A DNA stretch of 64,000 nt from Tritrichomonas foetus (Eukaryota > Parabasalia > Tritrichomonadida > Tritrichomonadidae). The stretch lies in contig MLAK01000682.1 of assembly GCA_001839685.1 (NCBI GenBank), forward strand, positions 1 to 64,000. The letters run 5' to 3'. The notes beneath the pieces are model-generated. The model was given only the letters and a program-made list of their open reading frames with translations, ran no database searches and was not told the origin of the DNA. Position 1 is the first letter of the stretch. Each line of letters opens with the position of its first letter. Below are positions 30,086-39,605 of this stretch, piece after piece. The position numbers and the translations under genes are program-made.

Positions 30086-30337
30086 TTATTCATTTTTTTC
30101 TTTTTGTTCAGCCGGCTGGGACTTAATGCGACGTTGGAGAACTGCATAAATTGAAAGTCCAACGAAAATCCACAATGGGAAAAGGTAAGACAATTTTTCT
30201 TCGAGTGGCGATGATGAGTATGTTGGTAAGTATCCTAAAAACAGGAGAACCCACATAATAACTGTACATGATAATAATGAAATAACAACTTTTGGATGAT
30301 GTTGGAAGAGTCTTTTATATGCTTCGAGAAGTTCCAT
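30086..30337 (-). CDS. Small two-TM protein, DPM3-like
   Basis: The protein has 83 residues from the ATG at 30337; the frame extends further upstream only to a TTG. It has two membrane helices (VVISLLSCTVIMWVLLFLGY and YLFPLWIFVGLSIYAVL) separated by a short polar loop (LPTYSSSPLEEKLS), and a basic, charged C-terminal tail. This layout, the Pro-Leu-Trp in the second helix and the length fit DPM3. DPM3 is the small ER subunit that anchors dolichol-phosphate-mannose synthase, which supplies mannose for N-glycans and GPI anchors. The resemblance is one of shape and a few residues, so the call is tentative. The gene sits between two inverted MITE copies. Confidence 0.6.
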   Translation of the reverse strand: MELLEAYKRLFQHHPKVVISLLSCTVIMWVLLFLGYLPTYSSSPLEEKLSYLFPLWIFVGLSIYAVLQRRIKSQPAEQKEKNE

Positions 30338-30587
30338 TTTTCCTGTTATGTAAAAAAGTGACAATTATCGTGATGACACTACTTTTTAATCTTAAAAATT
30401 TGGTATGCAAAGATCATTTTCTTTGAATTTTCTAGTTACATAATTCGCATTTATCTGAATATAAAATATTTTAATTAAAATATTTGGTTAAATTTTATTT
30501 TCTAAAGAGCATTATAAATTCTATAACAAGAAAAATACATTACAATATAAAATTGAACAAGTTACATTCTCATCACCTCTTTTCACC
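30338..30587. promoter_or_regulatory. Upstream region of the DPM3-like gene
   Basis: Just before the ATG there is AAAAAAGTGACAATT (about 30351-30365) and, 25 bases further, ACTTTTTAATC, both of the AAAAAGT/ACTTTTT type. The rest is AT-rich, up to the MITE target-site copy CTTTTCACC at 30579-30587. Confidence 0.35.
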
Positions 30588-30887
30588 GGCAGAGATTTAT
30601 TTTCCTATGAGTTTTGTAAATGTGAAGTGAAAGGTCAAATAAAGGTCAAAAGTGGAAAAAACCTAATGGGTAAATGTGATGTGAACTTTGCTGGTTCTTT
30701 GGGTCACTTCGACATGGAGGAGGTGCGCCACGTGAACACAGCGGAGGGAGCGAAGCGATCCGAAGCTGTGGTCACGTGGCAGCACCTCTTCCAATGGCCG
30801 AATGAGTCGAAGGGGCCCGCAAAGTCACATCACATTTACCCATTTTTAGTGTCAAAAAACAAAACTCATAGGAAAAAAAATCCTGCC
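30588..30887. mobile_element. Intact palindromic Mutator-like MITE, 300 bp
   Basis: The element is exactly 300 bp, with terminal inverted repeats GGCAG(A)GATTT.TTTTCC followed by TATGAGTTTTGT. It is flanked by perfect 9-bp direct repeats CTTTTCACC (30579-30587 and 30888-30896). Internally it folds into a long hairpin: TGGGTAAATGTGATGTG at about 30666 is inverted at about 30842, and GCCACGTGA pairs with TCACGTGGC around the centre. A GC-rich core contrasts with the AT-rich surroundings. There is no coding capacity; a frame at 30627-30920 is incidental. A 9-bp target duplication is the mark of Mutator-like (MULE) transposons, which are known in Trichomonas. It ends 73 bp before the ATR start codon. 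Confidence 0.9.
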
Positions 30888-30960
30888 CTTTTCACCTCAA
30901 GTTCAAACTTTTTCAAATGATGATTTTATTTTTCAATACTTTATATAGTGAAGCTTCATC

Positions 30961-33900
30961 ATGAGTGAAGCTTCAGTCTTTTCTACTGAATGCACTCAAG
31001 ACAGCCAAAACGACGACTCTCAAGATATTGAAAACAGTGTTCGAGTTATAATCGATAATTATTTAAGTAATCCGTTGTCAAATGAACAAACCAATAAAGT
31101 TTATACGGCTTTGCAAGTGGCAGCCACTTCAAAACGTCATATTTTTCAAAGAAACGCTGCTTTTTTAGACCAGATTGTTCAGAAACTATTGACGTATTGT
31201 ATAAATGTTCTCCAGAAAAATAATCAAAAAAGTGATTTCATTGATAATATTACAATTGAATACATTTCAATATATCCAGCTAAAAAAAGAGATTTATTTA
31301 TTCACAGACTTATTCTAGCCATTCAAGATTATTATCTCCCAGAAACACAAAGTAAAAGCACAGTTATTATGCCAAGTGCAGATGATAAATTTTCTAGAAT
31401 TGATTGCAATACAGAAAAAGCATCATTTTTTTATTTGACTTTATTTTATAAGCTTTCTCAACGTTTCCCAATGTATGATGGTTCACTTTTGATTTTGATA
31501 CAACATCTTTTATGCACCGATGACCATAATGTTCAACTGTTAACAATGAAAATTTTATCAGAATTTGTTTCGATTTCAATGGAACTTTCTTTTCGTATTA
31601 TTCGAATTTTATTATCATTTATAACAAATCATTTGAACACTCAAATCAGTCAAGAAGATTTCGATCCATTATTAGTAACAATTTTTAATAAATCTTATAA
31701 TAACATTCCACCTCAAATCAAACCATTAATTGGTAGAGAAGTTTTGAGTTACTTGCCACAACTTTGTCATTTAACTAATTGTAAAATTATAGATCTTGTT
31801 TTTCGCTGTGTTCAAGATTTCATCACGATCGACCAGGTAAACGCACAATTAAGTGCATCATTTTTCTTAAAATTGTTTAGAGAATATTATTTGAATAAAG
31901 AGTTTATTAAAATATGTAAAAATATTGTTCAGCATAGTCCTAATTTTAAATCATCACTTTGGAAGCAATTTTCAAGTGATTTTATTTATTTACCTGCACT
32001 TTTATATATTTCACCTGATTTTCAATTTGATTTGACTATTCTCAATAATGTAAGTCCACCAATATTATACGACATTGTAGTACTTTTAGACCAAATTCCA
32101 GAATGGCTCGAACGTCGACTTTCAAAGTTTCTTGTTAACTATCCACCAAAAGAAAATCAAATAAAATTATTAATTAAATTCATTCCAGCAATGCCACAGC
32201 AAAATTATCATCCTGATTTAATCTGCAAAATACTGAGTGAAGATGAAGGTCGAATTTCTAGCCATTATCAAAAGCTTAAAAAATTCGCATTAGAAGCGAA
32301 TTCAATAAAGCTTGCTTCTTTATTGGCTGCAAAGTATCCTGAAGATCAAGCTGAATATTCACTCATGATTTGTAATCATACCAACAGTGATGCAGCTTGG
32401 GAAGATGAAAACTTTCGTCGTGCTGTAGCTATTATTACAAGTAATGCGAAAAAACTCACATTTAAAGAAGATTATTTCATTATTTTATATGGAAAATCAA
32501 AATTACGCTTAATGTATCTATATGCACAGGAAAGGGCATTATGGAAACCGTTTTTAAAGCCAGTCTTACAAGCAATTAATGATGAGCATGAAGATTATGC
32601 AATTGCAGCTATTAGTGTTTTACACATGCTCGAAAATTTCCAAGAGATTTATGCTTATTATTCATATTATTTCTTTAAACATGTTTTAAGCCTCTTGAAT
32701 GATAAAAAATATTGCTTGAGATTCAAAAATGTCTTGAAATGTTTGTTTCCACAATATAAACTAATAGATTTTGCACCAAATATCATTCCAATTTTAATTC
32801 GAAATAAAGATACAAAAATACTTGAACTTTATTCTGCAATGTGTAATGAAGAACTCGCACAAGCAACTGTGCCGGCACCTTCTCTAAGTGTAGAAGATTT
32901 AGTTTTGAATAATATATCAAGTGTTTATTTATATTTATTTGTTTATATAAAAGATCGTCATCATTTTTCAGATTGTATCACTTTCCTTCAAAATCTTCTC
33001 GGAAAGCAGCCAACTAAGCTTCTAAATAGTTGTATTGGAACTTTAGCACCACAACTTTTATTATATTTGGCTTCGGATGAACCAAAACTTCGAAATAATG
33101 CTAAAGAAGCAATAAAAGTTATATCAAATTTATGTTTCCATAAAAAGTTTTCTGATACTGCTGAACTCATGAAATATTTTTGGTCTGAAAATTTTTTGGT
33201 TACAATTATTGATTTCTGTCGGATACTTTATGATAATGCATCACGAAGATATACAGCTGTACTAAAAACTTTAATCACTAGTGTTGAATATATTGAACCT
33301 TTTATTCATTCTTGTTATCCCAAGATATTGTCTATCACAGATATTGCAATGAGAAGGGATTCATTAAGAAGCCTTTGTATTGAACTTTGGCAGAAATTAA
33401 TGAGTTCAATTTCTGACAAATCGATTTTTCCAAGTATTTTTGGACATGTGATCTCCCAACTTTTGCCTTATTTTGATCAATTCCCTGATCAAATCACTGA
33501 TGTTTTAAGAATTCTAATAATTGAGAATTCTGATGTAACTCAACAATGTTTTATTGAAATTGCACATATTCCATTATTTCTAGAAAGACCACAATTAAGC
33601 GATATCAATAAAACTTTACAAAATGTTGCACAATCCGATAACTGGAAGAGTCGTATTGTTAAACTTTCAAAACAGCTTGAATCTACAGCACCCCCATTTC
33701 GAAGATTAATTCTTCAGCAACTTTTCCTGACACTGAAAGCAAATATTTGTAATTTGAACGAATTATCAGCGCAAGATATTTCTGAACTCATGAAAAAACT
33801 TTGGATCGTTTCATCACATGAAAAAATCTCTGAACATATTTTATACTGCGCTCAATGTATGTCTTTATTACCTTTTGACAAAGAAGTAAGTCCACCTGAG

Positions 33901-36900
33901 CATAAATCCATTGAAAGTGATCACAATTCAATTATAATCACCATTATTACTGATTATCTTGTAAAAATTCTTGAAGATTCTTCATCTTTCATGAATCACG
34001 ATCATGCTGCTTTAGCAATCCAAGAACTTTTGAAAGTAATTGGATGTTCAGCCAAAGCGACAGAAGATGAAGAATTACTTAAGCAAGATTCAATTTGGAA
34101 TTGCTTTCCAGGTGATATTCAAAACATTATTTTCCCATTCTTGAAAAGTAGATATAGAATGAATCAGAAACAAATTGAACTCGAACCAATTGTAAAAACG
34201 CATGGATTAACAGTAAATAAATGGCTTTGTAATTTAACACAATATCTACTTCAAATATCAACAGGCTCGACACAATATTTTAAACATTGCAGTTGTGTTT
34301 TACCTGATTCTCCTTCACTATGTAAGTTTTTCTTACCTTATTTATGTCGTGAGAACTTAACTAATGAACAATTTAGGAAAACATTAAGAAAACAATGGAA
34401 ACAGTTAATGCGTCTTCTGAATGGTGGAAGTGCATATTCTAGAGACTTTGCTCGACAAGCTTTACAAATTCTTTTTTCTTTATTCGACACACTTGCATCA
34501 TTATCAATAAGTGTTGGTGAAAAGAGACATATTTCTAATTGGCCAACACTTGGTATTGCCTCAGAATCGCAACTTGCTGATGCTGCATTTCAATGTGAAT
34601 TGTATCAAAGATCGTTACAACATATTGAGCTTGATTTGCATGATGGTGGTATTTTTGAAGATCGCCAACAAATTTTATTGAAAATTTATCAGCATATTGA
34701 TGATCCTGACGGATTAGAATTTTTAAGTCGTTCAAAACAAAATGACTTTGATGATGCAATTGTTGCACTTGAAAGTCAGTCATTAGCTGTTCATTCAAAC
34801 CAAAAGTGTAAACTTGACTTAATTCATGAAATGCTTTTGAAAGGTCGATATGAGCGTGCTTTATCAGACGCTATTTTACTAAAAAACTTTCTTCCTGATA
34901 ATGTTGAAGTTAACGCACTGATTGCAAAAGCTGCAATTCGTCTTCAAAGATGGGATGAAATGAGTAAATTAACTCTGCCTGATGTGATTCCACCAAATCA
35001 TAGACAAGATGCAATTGATATTATTACTGCGAGATTGTTATATTTCAGAAAAATTAAAGATCGTACAAACTTCGATCATGAAGTAAAACTATTTGGAAGC
35101 ACTATTGTTCCATTGTTTTCATCGGCAGCAATGGTGTCATATTTCCGATTAATTCCACTCCTGGTACAAATTCGATTAGTCGAAGAAATAGAAGAATTTA
35201 ATGAAGACAATATGACATTTAGTCATTGGGAGAATGATGTTCCAATGAAACCAATTGATTTAGAACGAATTGTTTCAGTCCGCTCAGCATTAATTGGTGA
35301 ATTTACGAAAGATAAGCATATTAAGTCATCTTTAATCGCAGGTCAATGGCTCCAGCTTGCTAGATATTGCCGTAAAAGTATGGATTTATTAAATAGTAAA
35401 GTTTTTTGTTCACGTGCCAAAATTTATGTAATTGATCAAGTTGATCAAATGTACTGTTCTTTTGAAATGGCCAAAATTTACTGGGAACTTGATCAACGGA
35501 ATGCAGCTCAAGCTTTATTGAAACAAATTTGTCCTGAGAATGATAATAAACTATTTGCTAAAGTGAAATACTTGAATGCTAATTGGGCAGAATTGAATTC
35601 TTCAAGTGATTTAAAAACAATATCTGAAACATATCAAGAAAGTTTGAATTTATGCCAAACCGGGAAAGCTCATTTAGCCATTGCCACAGCTGCTGATCAT
35701 CGTATTATTGGTTTTACAACATATTTAGAAGAACTTGCGCAAGAATCTCGGGTTCATGCCACTGGACCATCTCCCTCAGGCGCTCCTGGACCAGTAAGAA
35801 GGGCCACAAGCAAATTTTGGTCTGGTTCATTACAGCCTATTAGTGTAATGACATTTTTGAATGAACAAATTCCTTTAGCGTTAAGTAATTATATGAAATC
35901 CATGCTTTTCTCACCACAATATTCATATGAAGTTGTTCCAAGAGTCCTTGTTTTATTCTTTGATATTGGAAGATATTTGCTTCATGATCCAGAAAAAAAT
36001 TTATTTCATATGGTTTCACAAAATCATAAAAATCAAATTTTGAAAGCCATGAAAGAATCCATTTTAAATATTTTACCACAACTAAAAAGTTCAATTTGGG
36101 TAAATTCAATCACCCAATTAATCTCTAGAATAGAACAACCTACTCAACTTGTGGAAATTCTTCATAGATTGATCCAGCCTGCTCTTCAGGATTATCCACA
36201 AGCAACCTTTTGGCATTTAATGTCAATTTACCGGTCAAATAATAGGAGAAGCTGCTTTTCTAACTTTTGGGATTTCTTCCAAAATGAATTTCGAGCGGTT
36301 TGTGAATTAAAAGAAATTAATGATCTGAAAGAAATTTTCAATAAAATCACTGGCCTTTTACTTGAACTAATTAAATACACAGTTCCCGAAAAAAGCAAGA
36401 AAACTATTTCAATTCAAGCTTCAGATATTATCCCTGATTTACTTAAAGAGTTTGAGAACTCGAATTTATTAATGCCACTTTCATCAAGTCTAATTATTCA
36501 GCCTAATACATCACCACAGATGTTTATTAATTCTATTCCTCGAATTCAATCAATGAATTCCCTCATTCAAGTTTTTCCATCACTTCAAAATCCAAAAAGA
36601 ATCTCTGTTTTATCAACAACAGGCAAAACTTACTATTATTTATGTAAAAGAGATGATGATTTACGAAAGGATATGAGAATGATGGAATTTGGTTCATTTG
36701 TTAGTCGTCTTTTAGCTAGAGATAAAAGATGTAAACAACGAAATTTATCAATTGTTACATTCGCTGTAATTTGTTTAGATGAACGCAGTGGAATAATTGA
36801 ATGGGTTGAAAACACTGAGGGTTTAAGGAATATCCTTGAAAAACTCTATCGACCGTTAAATAAAGGAATTCCAACACCCCAACTTCGTCAATTATTCTGT

Positions 36901-37581
36901 GATGGTGTTCATATGGAACCAACCATGTTAATGAAACGGAAACAACAAAACTTTGTTCAACATGTTTTGCCTGCTTATCCTCCTGTTATGCATCTTTTCT
37001 TTGCTTCCACTTTTAGAGATATTTCTCGGTGGCTTCAAGCGCGTTTGACTTATACAAGATCAATTGCTGTCTGGTCAATGGTTGGATATGTTGTTGGTCT
37101 TGGCGACAGGCATGCAGAAAATATCCTTTTCAGTAAGAAAACAGGTGCATGCTTGCATGTTGACTTTTCTGTCCTTTTTGATAAAGGAAAAACACTTAAT
37201 ATTCCTGAATGTGTACCTTTTAGACTCACACAAAATATTGTTGATGGAATGGGAGTGCTTGGAACAGATGGTGCTTTTTCAGCAGCTTCGACACTGGTAA
37301 TGGAAATTCTTCGAGAGAAGAAACATAAAATTGTTTCTGTTCTTCAAACTTTTATTCACGACCCTTTAATTGAATGGAAGGGAAGAGACGGCTCAGACAA
37401 AAATGGAGCTGTGGTTCAGGCAAAATTAACATTGAAAGAAGTTGAAAGAAGATTGTCAGGAATTGCTGAAGATAAAACATCAACGAGATCACCAGAATGT
37501 GTTGTTCAAGAGCTGATAAAGCAAGCTACAGATAATAATAATCTTGCTTTGATGTTCATTGGATGGCAACCATACTTATAA
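30961..37581 (+). CDS. ATR: ATR-type PIKK checkpoint kinase
   Basis: The protein has 2206 residues. ATR senses single-stranded DNA and stalled replication forks in the nucleus and phosphorylates checkpoint targets. Residues 1-1250 are HEAT-like helical repeats and about 1250-1800 the FAT region. The kinase domain (about 1870-2150) matches ATR rather than ATM, TOR or SMG1. It has DDLRKDMRMMEFGSFVSRLL, TFAVICLDERSGIIEWVENT, GYVVGLGDRHAENIL with Asp2049, and HVDFSVLF with Asp2068. The C-terminal 32 residues form the FATC domain (NLALMFIGWQPYL). All catalytic residues are present. It is shorter than human ATR (about 2640 residues). The ATG follows TTCATC, a good initiator context, and an intact MITE lies directly upstream. 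Confidence 0.95.
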   Translation: MSEASVFSTECTQDSQNDDSQDIENSVRVIIDNYLSNPLSNEQTNKVYTALQVAATSKRHIFQRNAAFLDQIVQKLLTYCINVLQKNNQKSDFIDNITIEYISIYPAKKRDLFIHRLILAIQDYYLPETQSKSTVIMPSADDKFSRIDCNTEKASFFYLTLFYKLSQRFPMYDGSLLILIQHLLCTDDHNVQLLTMKILSEFVSISMELSFRIIRILLSFITNHLNTQISQEDFDPLLVTIFNKSYNNIPPQIKPLIGREVLSYLPQLCHLTNCKIIDLVFRCVQDFITIDQVNAQLSASFFLKLFREYYLNKEFIKICKNIVQHSPNFKSSLWKQFSSDFIYLPALLYISPDFQFDLTILNNVSPPILYDIVVLLDQIPEWLERRLSKFLVNYPPKENQIKLLIKFIPAMPQQNYHPDLICKILSEDEGRISSHYQKLKKFALEANSIKLASLLAAKYPEDQAEYSLMICNHTNSDAAWEDENFRRAVAIITSNAKKLTFKEDYFIILYGKSKLRLMYLYAQERALWKPFLKPVLQAINDEHEDYAIAAISVLHMLENFQEIYAYYSYYFFKHVLSLLNDKKYCLRFKNVLKCLFPQYKLIDFAPNIIPILIRNKDTKILELYSAMCNEELAQATVPAPSLSVEDLVLNNISSVYLYLFVYIKDRHHFSDCITFLQNLLGKQPTKLLNSCIGTLAPQLLLYLASDEPKLRNNAKEAIKVISNLCFHKKFSDTAELMKYFWSENFLVTIIDFCRILYDNASRRYTAVLKTLITSVEYIEPFIHSCYPKILSITDIAMRRDSLRSLCIELWQKLMSSISDKSIFPSIFGHVISQLLPYFDQFPDQITDVLRILIIENSDVTQQCFIEIAHIPLFLERPQLSDINKTLQNVAQSDNWKSRIVKLSKQLESTAPPFRRLILQQLFLTLKANICNLNELSAQDISELMKKLWIVSSHEKISEHILYCAQCMSLLPFDKEVSPPEHKSIESDHNSIIITIITDYLVKILEDSSSFMNHDHAALAIQELLKVIGCSAKATEDEELLKQDSIWNCFPGDIQNIIFPFLKSRYRMNQKQIELEPIVKTHGLTVNKWLCNLTQYLLQISTGSTQYFKHCSCVLPDSPSLCKFFLPYLCRENLTNEQFRKTLRKQWKQLMRLLNGGSAYSRDFARQALQILFSLFDTLASLSISVGEKRHISNWPTLGIASESQLADAAFQCELYQRSLQHIELDLHDGGIFEDRQQILLKIYQHIDDPDGLEFLSRSKQNDFDDAIVALESQSLAVHSNQKCKLDLIHEMLLKGRYERALSDAILLKNFLPDNVEVNALIAKAAIRLQRWDEMSKLTLPDVIPPNHRQDAIDIITARLLYFRKIKDRTNFDHEVKLFGSTIVPLFSSAAMVSYFRLIPLLVQIRLVEEIEEFNEDNMTFSHWENDVPMKPIDLERIVSVRSALIGEFTKDKHIKSSLIAGQWLQLARYCRKSMDLLNSKVFCSRAKIYVIDQVDQMYCSFEMAKIYWELDQRNAAQALLKQICPENDNKLFAKVKYLNANWAELNSSSDLKTISETYQESLNLCQTGKAHLAIATAADHRIIGFTTYLEELAQESRVHATGPSPSGAPGPVRRATSKFWSGSLQPISVMTFLNEQIPLALSNYMKSMLFSPQYSYEVVPRVLVLFFDIGRYLLHDPEKNLFHMVSQNHKNQILKAMKESILNILPQLKSSIWVNSITQLISRIEQPTQLVEILHRLIQPALQDYPQATFWHLMSIYRSNNRRSCFSNFWDFFQNEFRAVCELKEINDLKEIFNKITGLLLELIKYTVPEKSKKTISIQASDIIPDLLKEFENSNLLMPLSSSLIIQPNTSPQMFINSIPRIQSMNSLIQVFPSLQNPKRISVLSTTGKTYYYLCKRDDDLRKDMRMMEFGSFVSRLLARDKRCKQRNLSIVTFAVICLDERSGIIEWVENTEGLRNILEKLYRPLNKGIPTPQLRQLFCDGVHMEPTMLMKRKQQNFVQHVLPAYPPVMHLFFASTFRDISRWLQARLTYTRSIAVWSMVGYVVGLGDRHAENILFSKKTGACLHVDFSVLFDKGKTLNIPECVPFRLTQNIVDGMGVLGTDGAFSAASTLVMEILREKKHKIVSVLQTFIHDPLIEWKGRDGSDKNGAVVQAKLTLKEVERRLSGIAEDKTSTRSPECVVQELIKQATDNNNLALMFIGWQPYL

Positions 37582-38175
37582 TGCATATATAATATTATTT
37601 GTTTAATATTATTTGTTTGTAAATTTTTCCATTTTCTTATTTTTTATCTCTTTTCGCTATTTTTATGTTTTTTGATTTGAATCTGATAATAAACCTCTTA
37701 TGACAAACCACTTTTCAAGTAACCAATTGCTATATAATATCATATTAATCATAATTATGTAATTTATAAATAATGTATAGGAAATGTTGTGATGTAGAGT
37801 AAATGCTTAATGCGCGTAATTTTCACACCCTTGGTCAAAAAATTAAAGTCTTCAATTTCATGTAACTTGATATAGTAGTGCTTTTGGTGATAAGACTGCT
37901 GTAAAGTGAATTTACATGGAAAAAGTGATACTTCATGAATGAAAGAATAGAAAATGAATTTGACAGGACATTCAACAATTATGAGAAAACAATGATTTAT
38001 CCAATATAGGTACATTAGGAAAAAACATTACCCAAAATTAAAATTCACAAACAATAGATATAGAATTTGATATTATATATTCTTTATTAGATTTATGAAA
38101 CATAATATTTGTTATTTGTTATTTTAAGTTTGCACAATTTTCGTAATATCTGATAAATTTGAAAACAATTTTTGT
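37582..38175. other. Intergenic spacer
   Basis: AT-rich stretch between two convergent genes. An 83-codon minus-strand frame (37764-38015) starts with ATG but shows no recognisable motif, so I leave it uncalled. Confidence 0.45.
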
Positions 38176-38304
38176 TTATAATTTTGTTGCGATGTAGATT
38201 GGAAATCCAAGAACAAAAAGAGATGTTCCTACTGTCCATATGACTTCAGTTGCAACACGCTTGACTTTTTCGACTTTTGTTTCTGGCTTTTGTGGGAGCA
38301 TCAT
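38176..38304 (-). CDS. Tom22-like tail-anchored microprotein, 42 residues
   Basis: I translated this short gene by hand. It starts with two Met codons (38304-38299) and ends TAA at 38176. The N-terminal half is strongly basic and alternating (PETKVEKVKR). It leads into one membrane helix with VIWTVGTSLFVLGFPIYIA and ends almost at once with TKL. The pattern Trp-x-x-Gly-Thr-Ser...Pro inside the helix is the signature of the Tom22/Tom9 membrane segment of the mitochondrial outer-membrane translocase. In a trichomonad this would place it in the TOM complex of the hydrogenosome. The cytosolic receptor domain of fungal and animal Tom22 is almost absent. Alternatives are another tail-anchored subunit or Tom5/Tom7. 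It is divergent from the gene at 38424. Confidence 0.65.
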   Translation of the reverse strand: MMLPQKPETKVEKVKRVATEVIWTVGTSLFVLGFPIYIATKL

Positions 38305-38423
38305 TTTGAAGTTTCCTTTTAGGAAGATTGAATAAGTTTGTTTACATATTTTTTTTCTGTTGATTTTAATCCGATTTGAACGATAAGTTTTGAATTTACG
38401 TTTATTTTATTTTGGACTATCAA

Positions 38424-38948
38424 ATGGCGAATCCAAGGAAGTCCCTTCTTAAAAATATCTCAGACGATTTCATTTCCGGATTACCTACAAGCGTTGGTCT
38501 CACTGCTCTTTCCACTGTTTATAATAATGGATTTGATTTTACCGATAAGAAATTATATACCGAATTACGAGATAATATGATCAAATCAGCAACGTGCACG
38601 TTAACATACGCATCGTCATATCACTGTCTTGTTTTTGTTCTTCAAAAGAACTTTAATAAGAAGCTTGATTTTGAGAAAAGTCTATATATTAAAATGGGAT
38701 CAGCCGCTGTCTCGCAGTTACTTGTAAACGCTGTAATACGGAAGAAGAGGGGATTCGGAGCTATCGTTTTGGATCCTTTATTGGACGGCGCCTTAACATC
38801 AGTGGCATCGATCGTTTTTGAATGGGACAACGGAGGCCGCGATTTCATTCGACAAAAGTTCCCACAGACCTACGCCACTATTTCATCCAACCCAACTGTT
38901 CAGGAAGCTCAGGCATTCTACGTTCGCACATTTTTAACAGAATCCTAA
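38424..38948 (+). CDS. Unrecognised 174-residue protein
   Basis: The protein has 174 residues from the ATG at 38424; the preceding TATCAAATGG is an initiator-like context. I do not recognise the family. It has several moderately hydrophobic stretches (GLPTSVGLTALSTVY, TYASSYHCLVFVL, MGSAAVSQLLVNAVI and GALTSVASIVFEW) spaced about 30-40 residues apart. This could be a small multi-helix membrane protein with Gly/Ala-rich helices, loosely like Tim17/22/23 or peroxin-type proteins. The C-terminal 35 residues are soluble. Because it shares a promoter region of about 120 bp with the Tom22-like gene, a hydrogenosomal membrane protein is an attractive but unproven idea. Codon use is comparatively GC-rich, as in well expressed neighbours. 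Confidence 0.7.
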   Translation: MANPRKSLLKNISDDFISGLPTSVGLTALSTVYNNGFDFTDKKLYTELRDNMIKSATCTLTYASSYHCLVFVLQKNFNKKLDFEKSLYIKMGSAAVSQLLVNAVIRKKRGFGAIVLDPLLDGALTSVASIVFEWDNGGRDFIRQKFPQTYATISSNPTVQEAQAFYVRTFLTES

Positions 38949-39062
38949 AATATAATGTATCCTTCTTTTTGAACACTTTTTACAATATTTTTAATCAAAT
39001 TTATTCCACTCTGCATTATAATCATTCTTTAATCATAAATCTTGATTCATGATTGTTGGGAA
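38949..39062. other. Short spacer before minisatellite
   Basis: This is the 3' flank of the 174-residue gene. It is AT-rich, with no feature seen. Confidence 0.4.
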
Positions 39063-39605
39063 AGATCGGTGTTTAAGATCAGTGTTTAAGATCGGTGTTT
39101 AGGATCAGTGTTTAAGATCAGTGTTTAAGATNNNNNNNNNNNNNNNNNNNNNNNNNNNNNNNNNNNNNNNNNNNNNNNNNNNNNNNNNNNNNNNNNNNNN
39201 NNNNNNNNNNNNNNNNNNNNNNNNNNNNNNNNNNNNNNNNNNNNNNNNNNNNNNNNNNNNNNNNNNNNNNNNNNNNNNNNNNNNNNNNNNNNNNNNNNNN
39301 NNNNNNNNNNNNNNNNNNNNNNNNNNNNNNNNNNNNNNNNNNNNNNNNNNNNNNNNNNNNNNNNNNNNNNNNNNNNNNNNNNNNNNNNNNNNNNNNNNNN
39401 NNNNNNNNNNNNNNNNNNNNNNNNNNNNNNNNNNNNNNNNNNNNNNNNNNNNNNNNNNNNNNNNNNNNNNNNNNNNNNNNNNNNNNNNNNNNNNNNNNNN
39501 NNNNNNNNNNNNNNNNNNNNNNNNNNNNNNNNNNNNNNNNNNNNNNNNNNNNNNNNTGTTTAAGATTAGTGTTTAAGATCAGTGTTTAAGATCAATGTTT
39601 AGAAT
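39063..39605. repeat. 13-bp minisatellite interrupted by an assembly gap
   Basis: Units of GTGTTTAAGATCA, with A/G variation at the last position, are visible on both sides of a run of 425 N at 39132-39556. Five to six units precede the gap and four follow it. The same unit on both sides shows that the gap lies inside one tandem array. Its true length is unknown. Confidence 0.92.

Noticed and set aside
30627..30920. Open frame across the intact MITE
   Set aside because: It runs through the hairpin and past the element end, so it is incidental.
37764..38015. An 83-codon minus-strand frame with ATG
   Set aside because: No motif, poor composition and no upstream initiator; I cannot support it as a gene.
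39121..39576. Open frame through the run of N
   Set aside because: It consists of unknown bases within a minisatellite.
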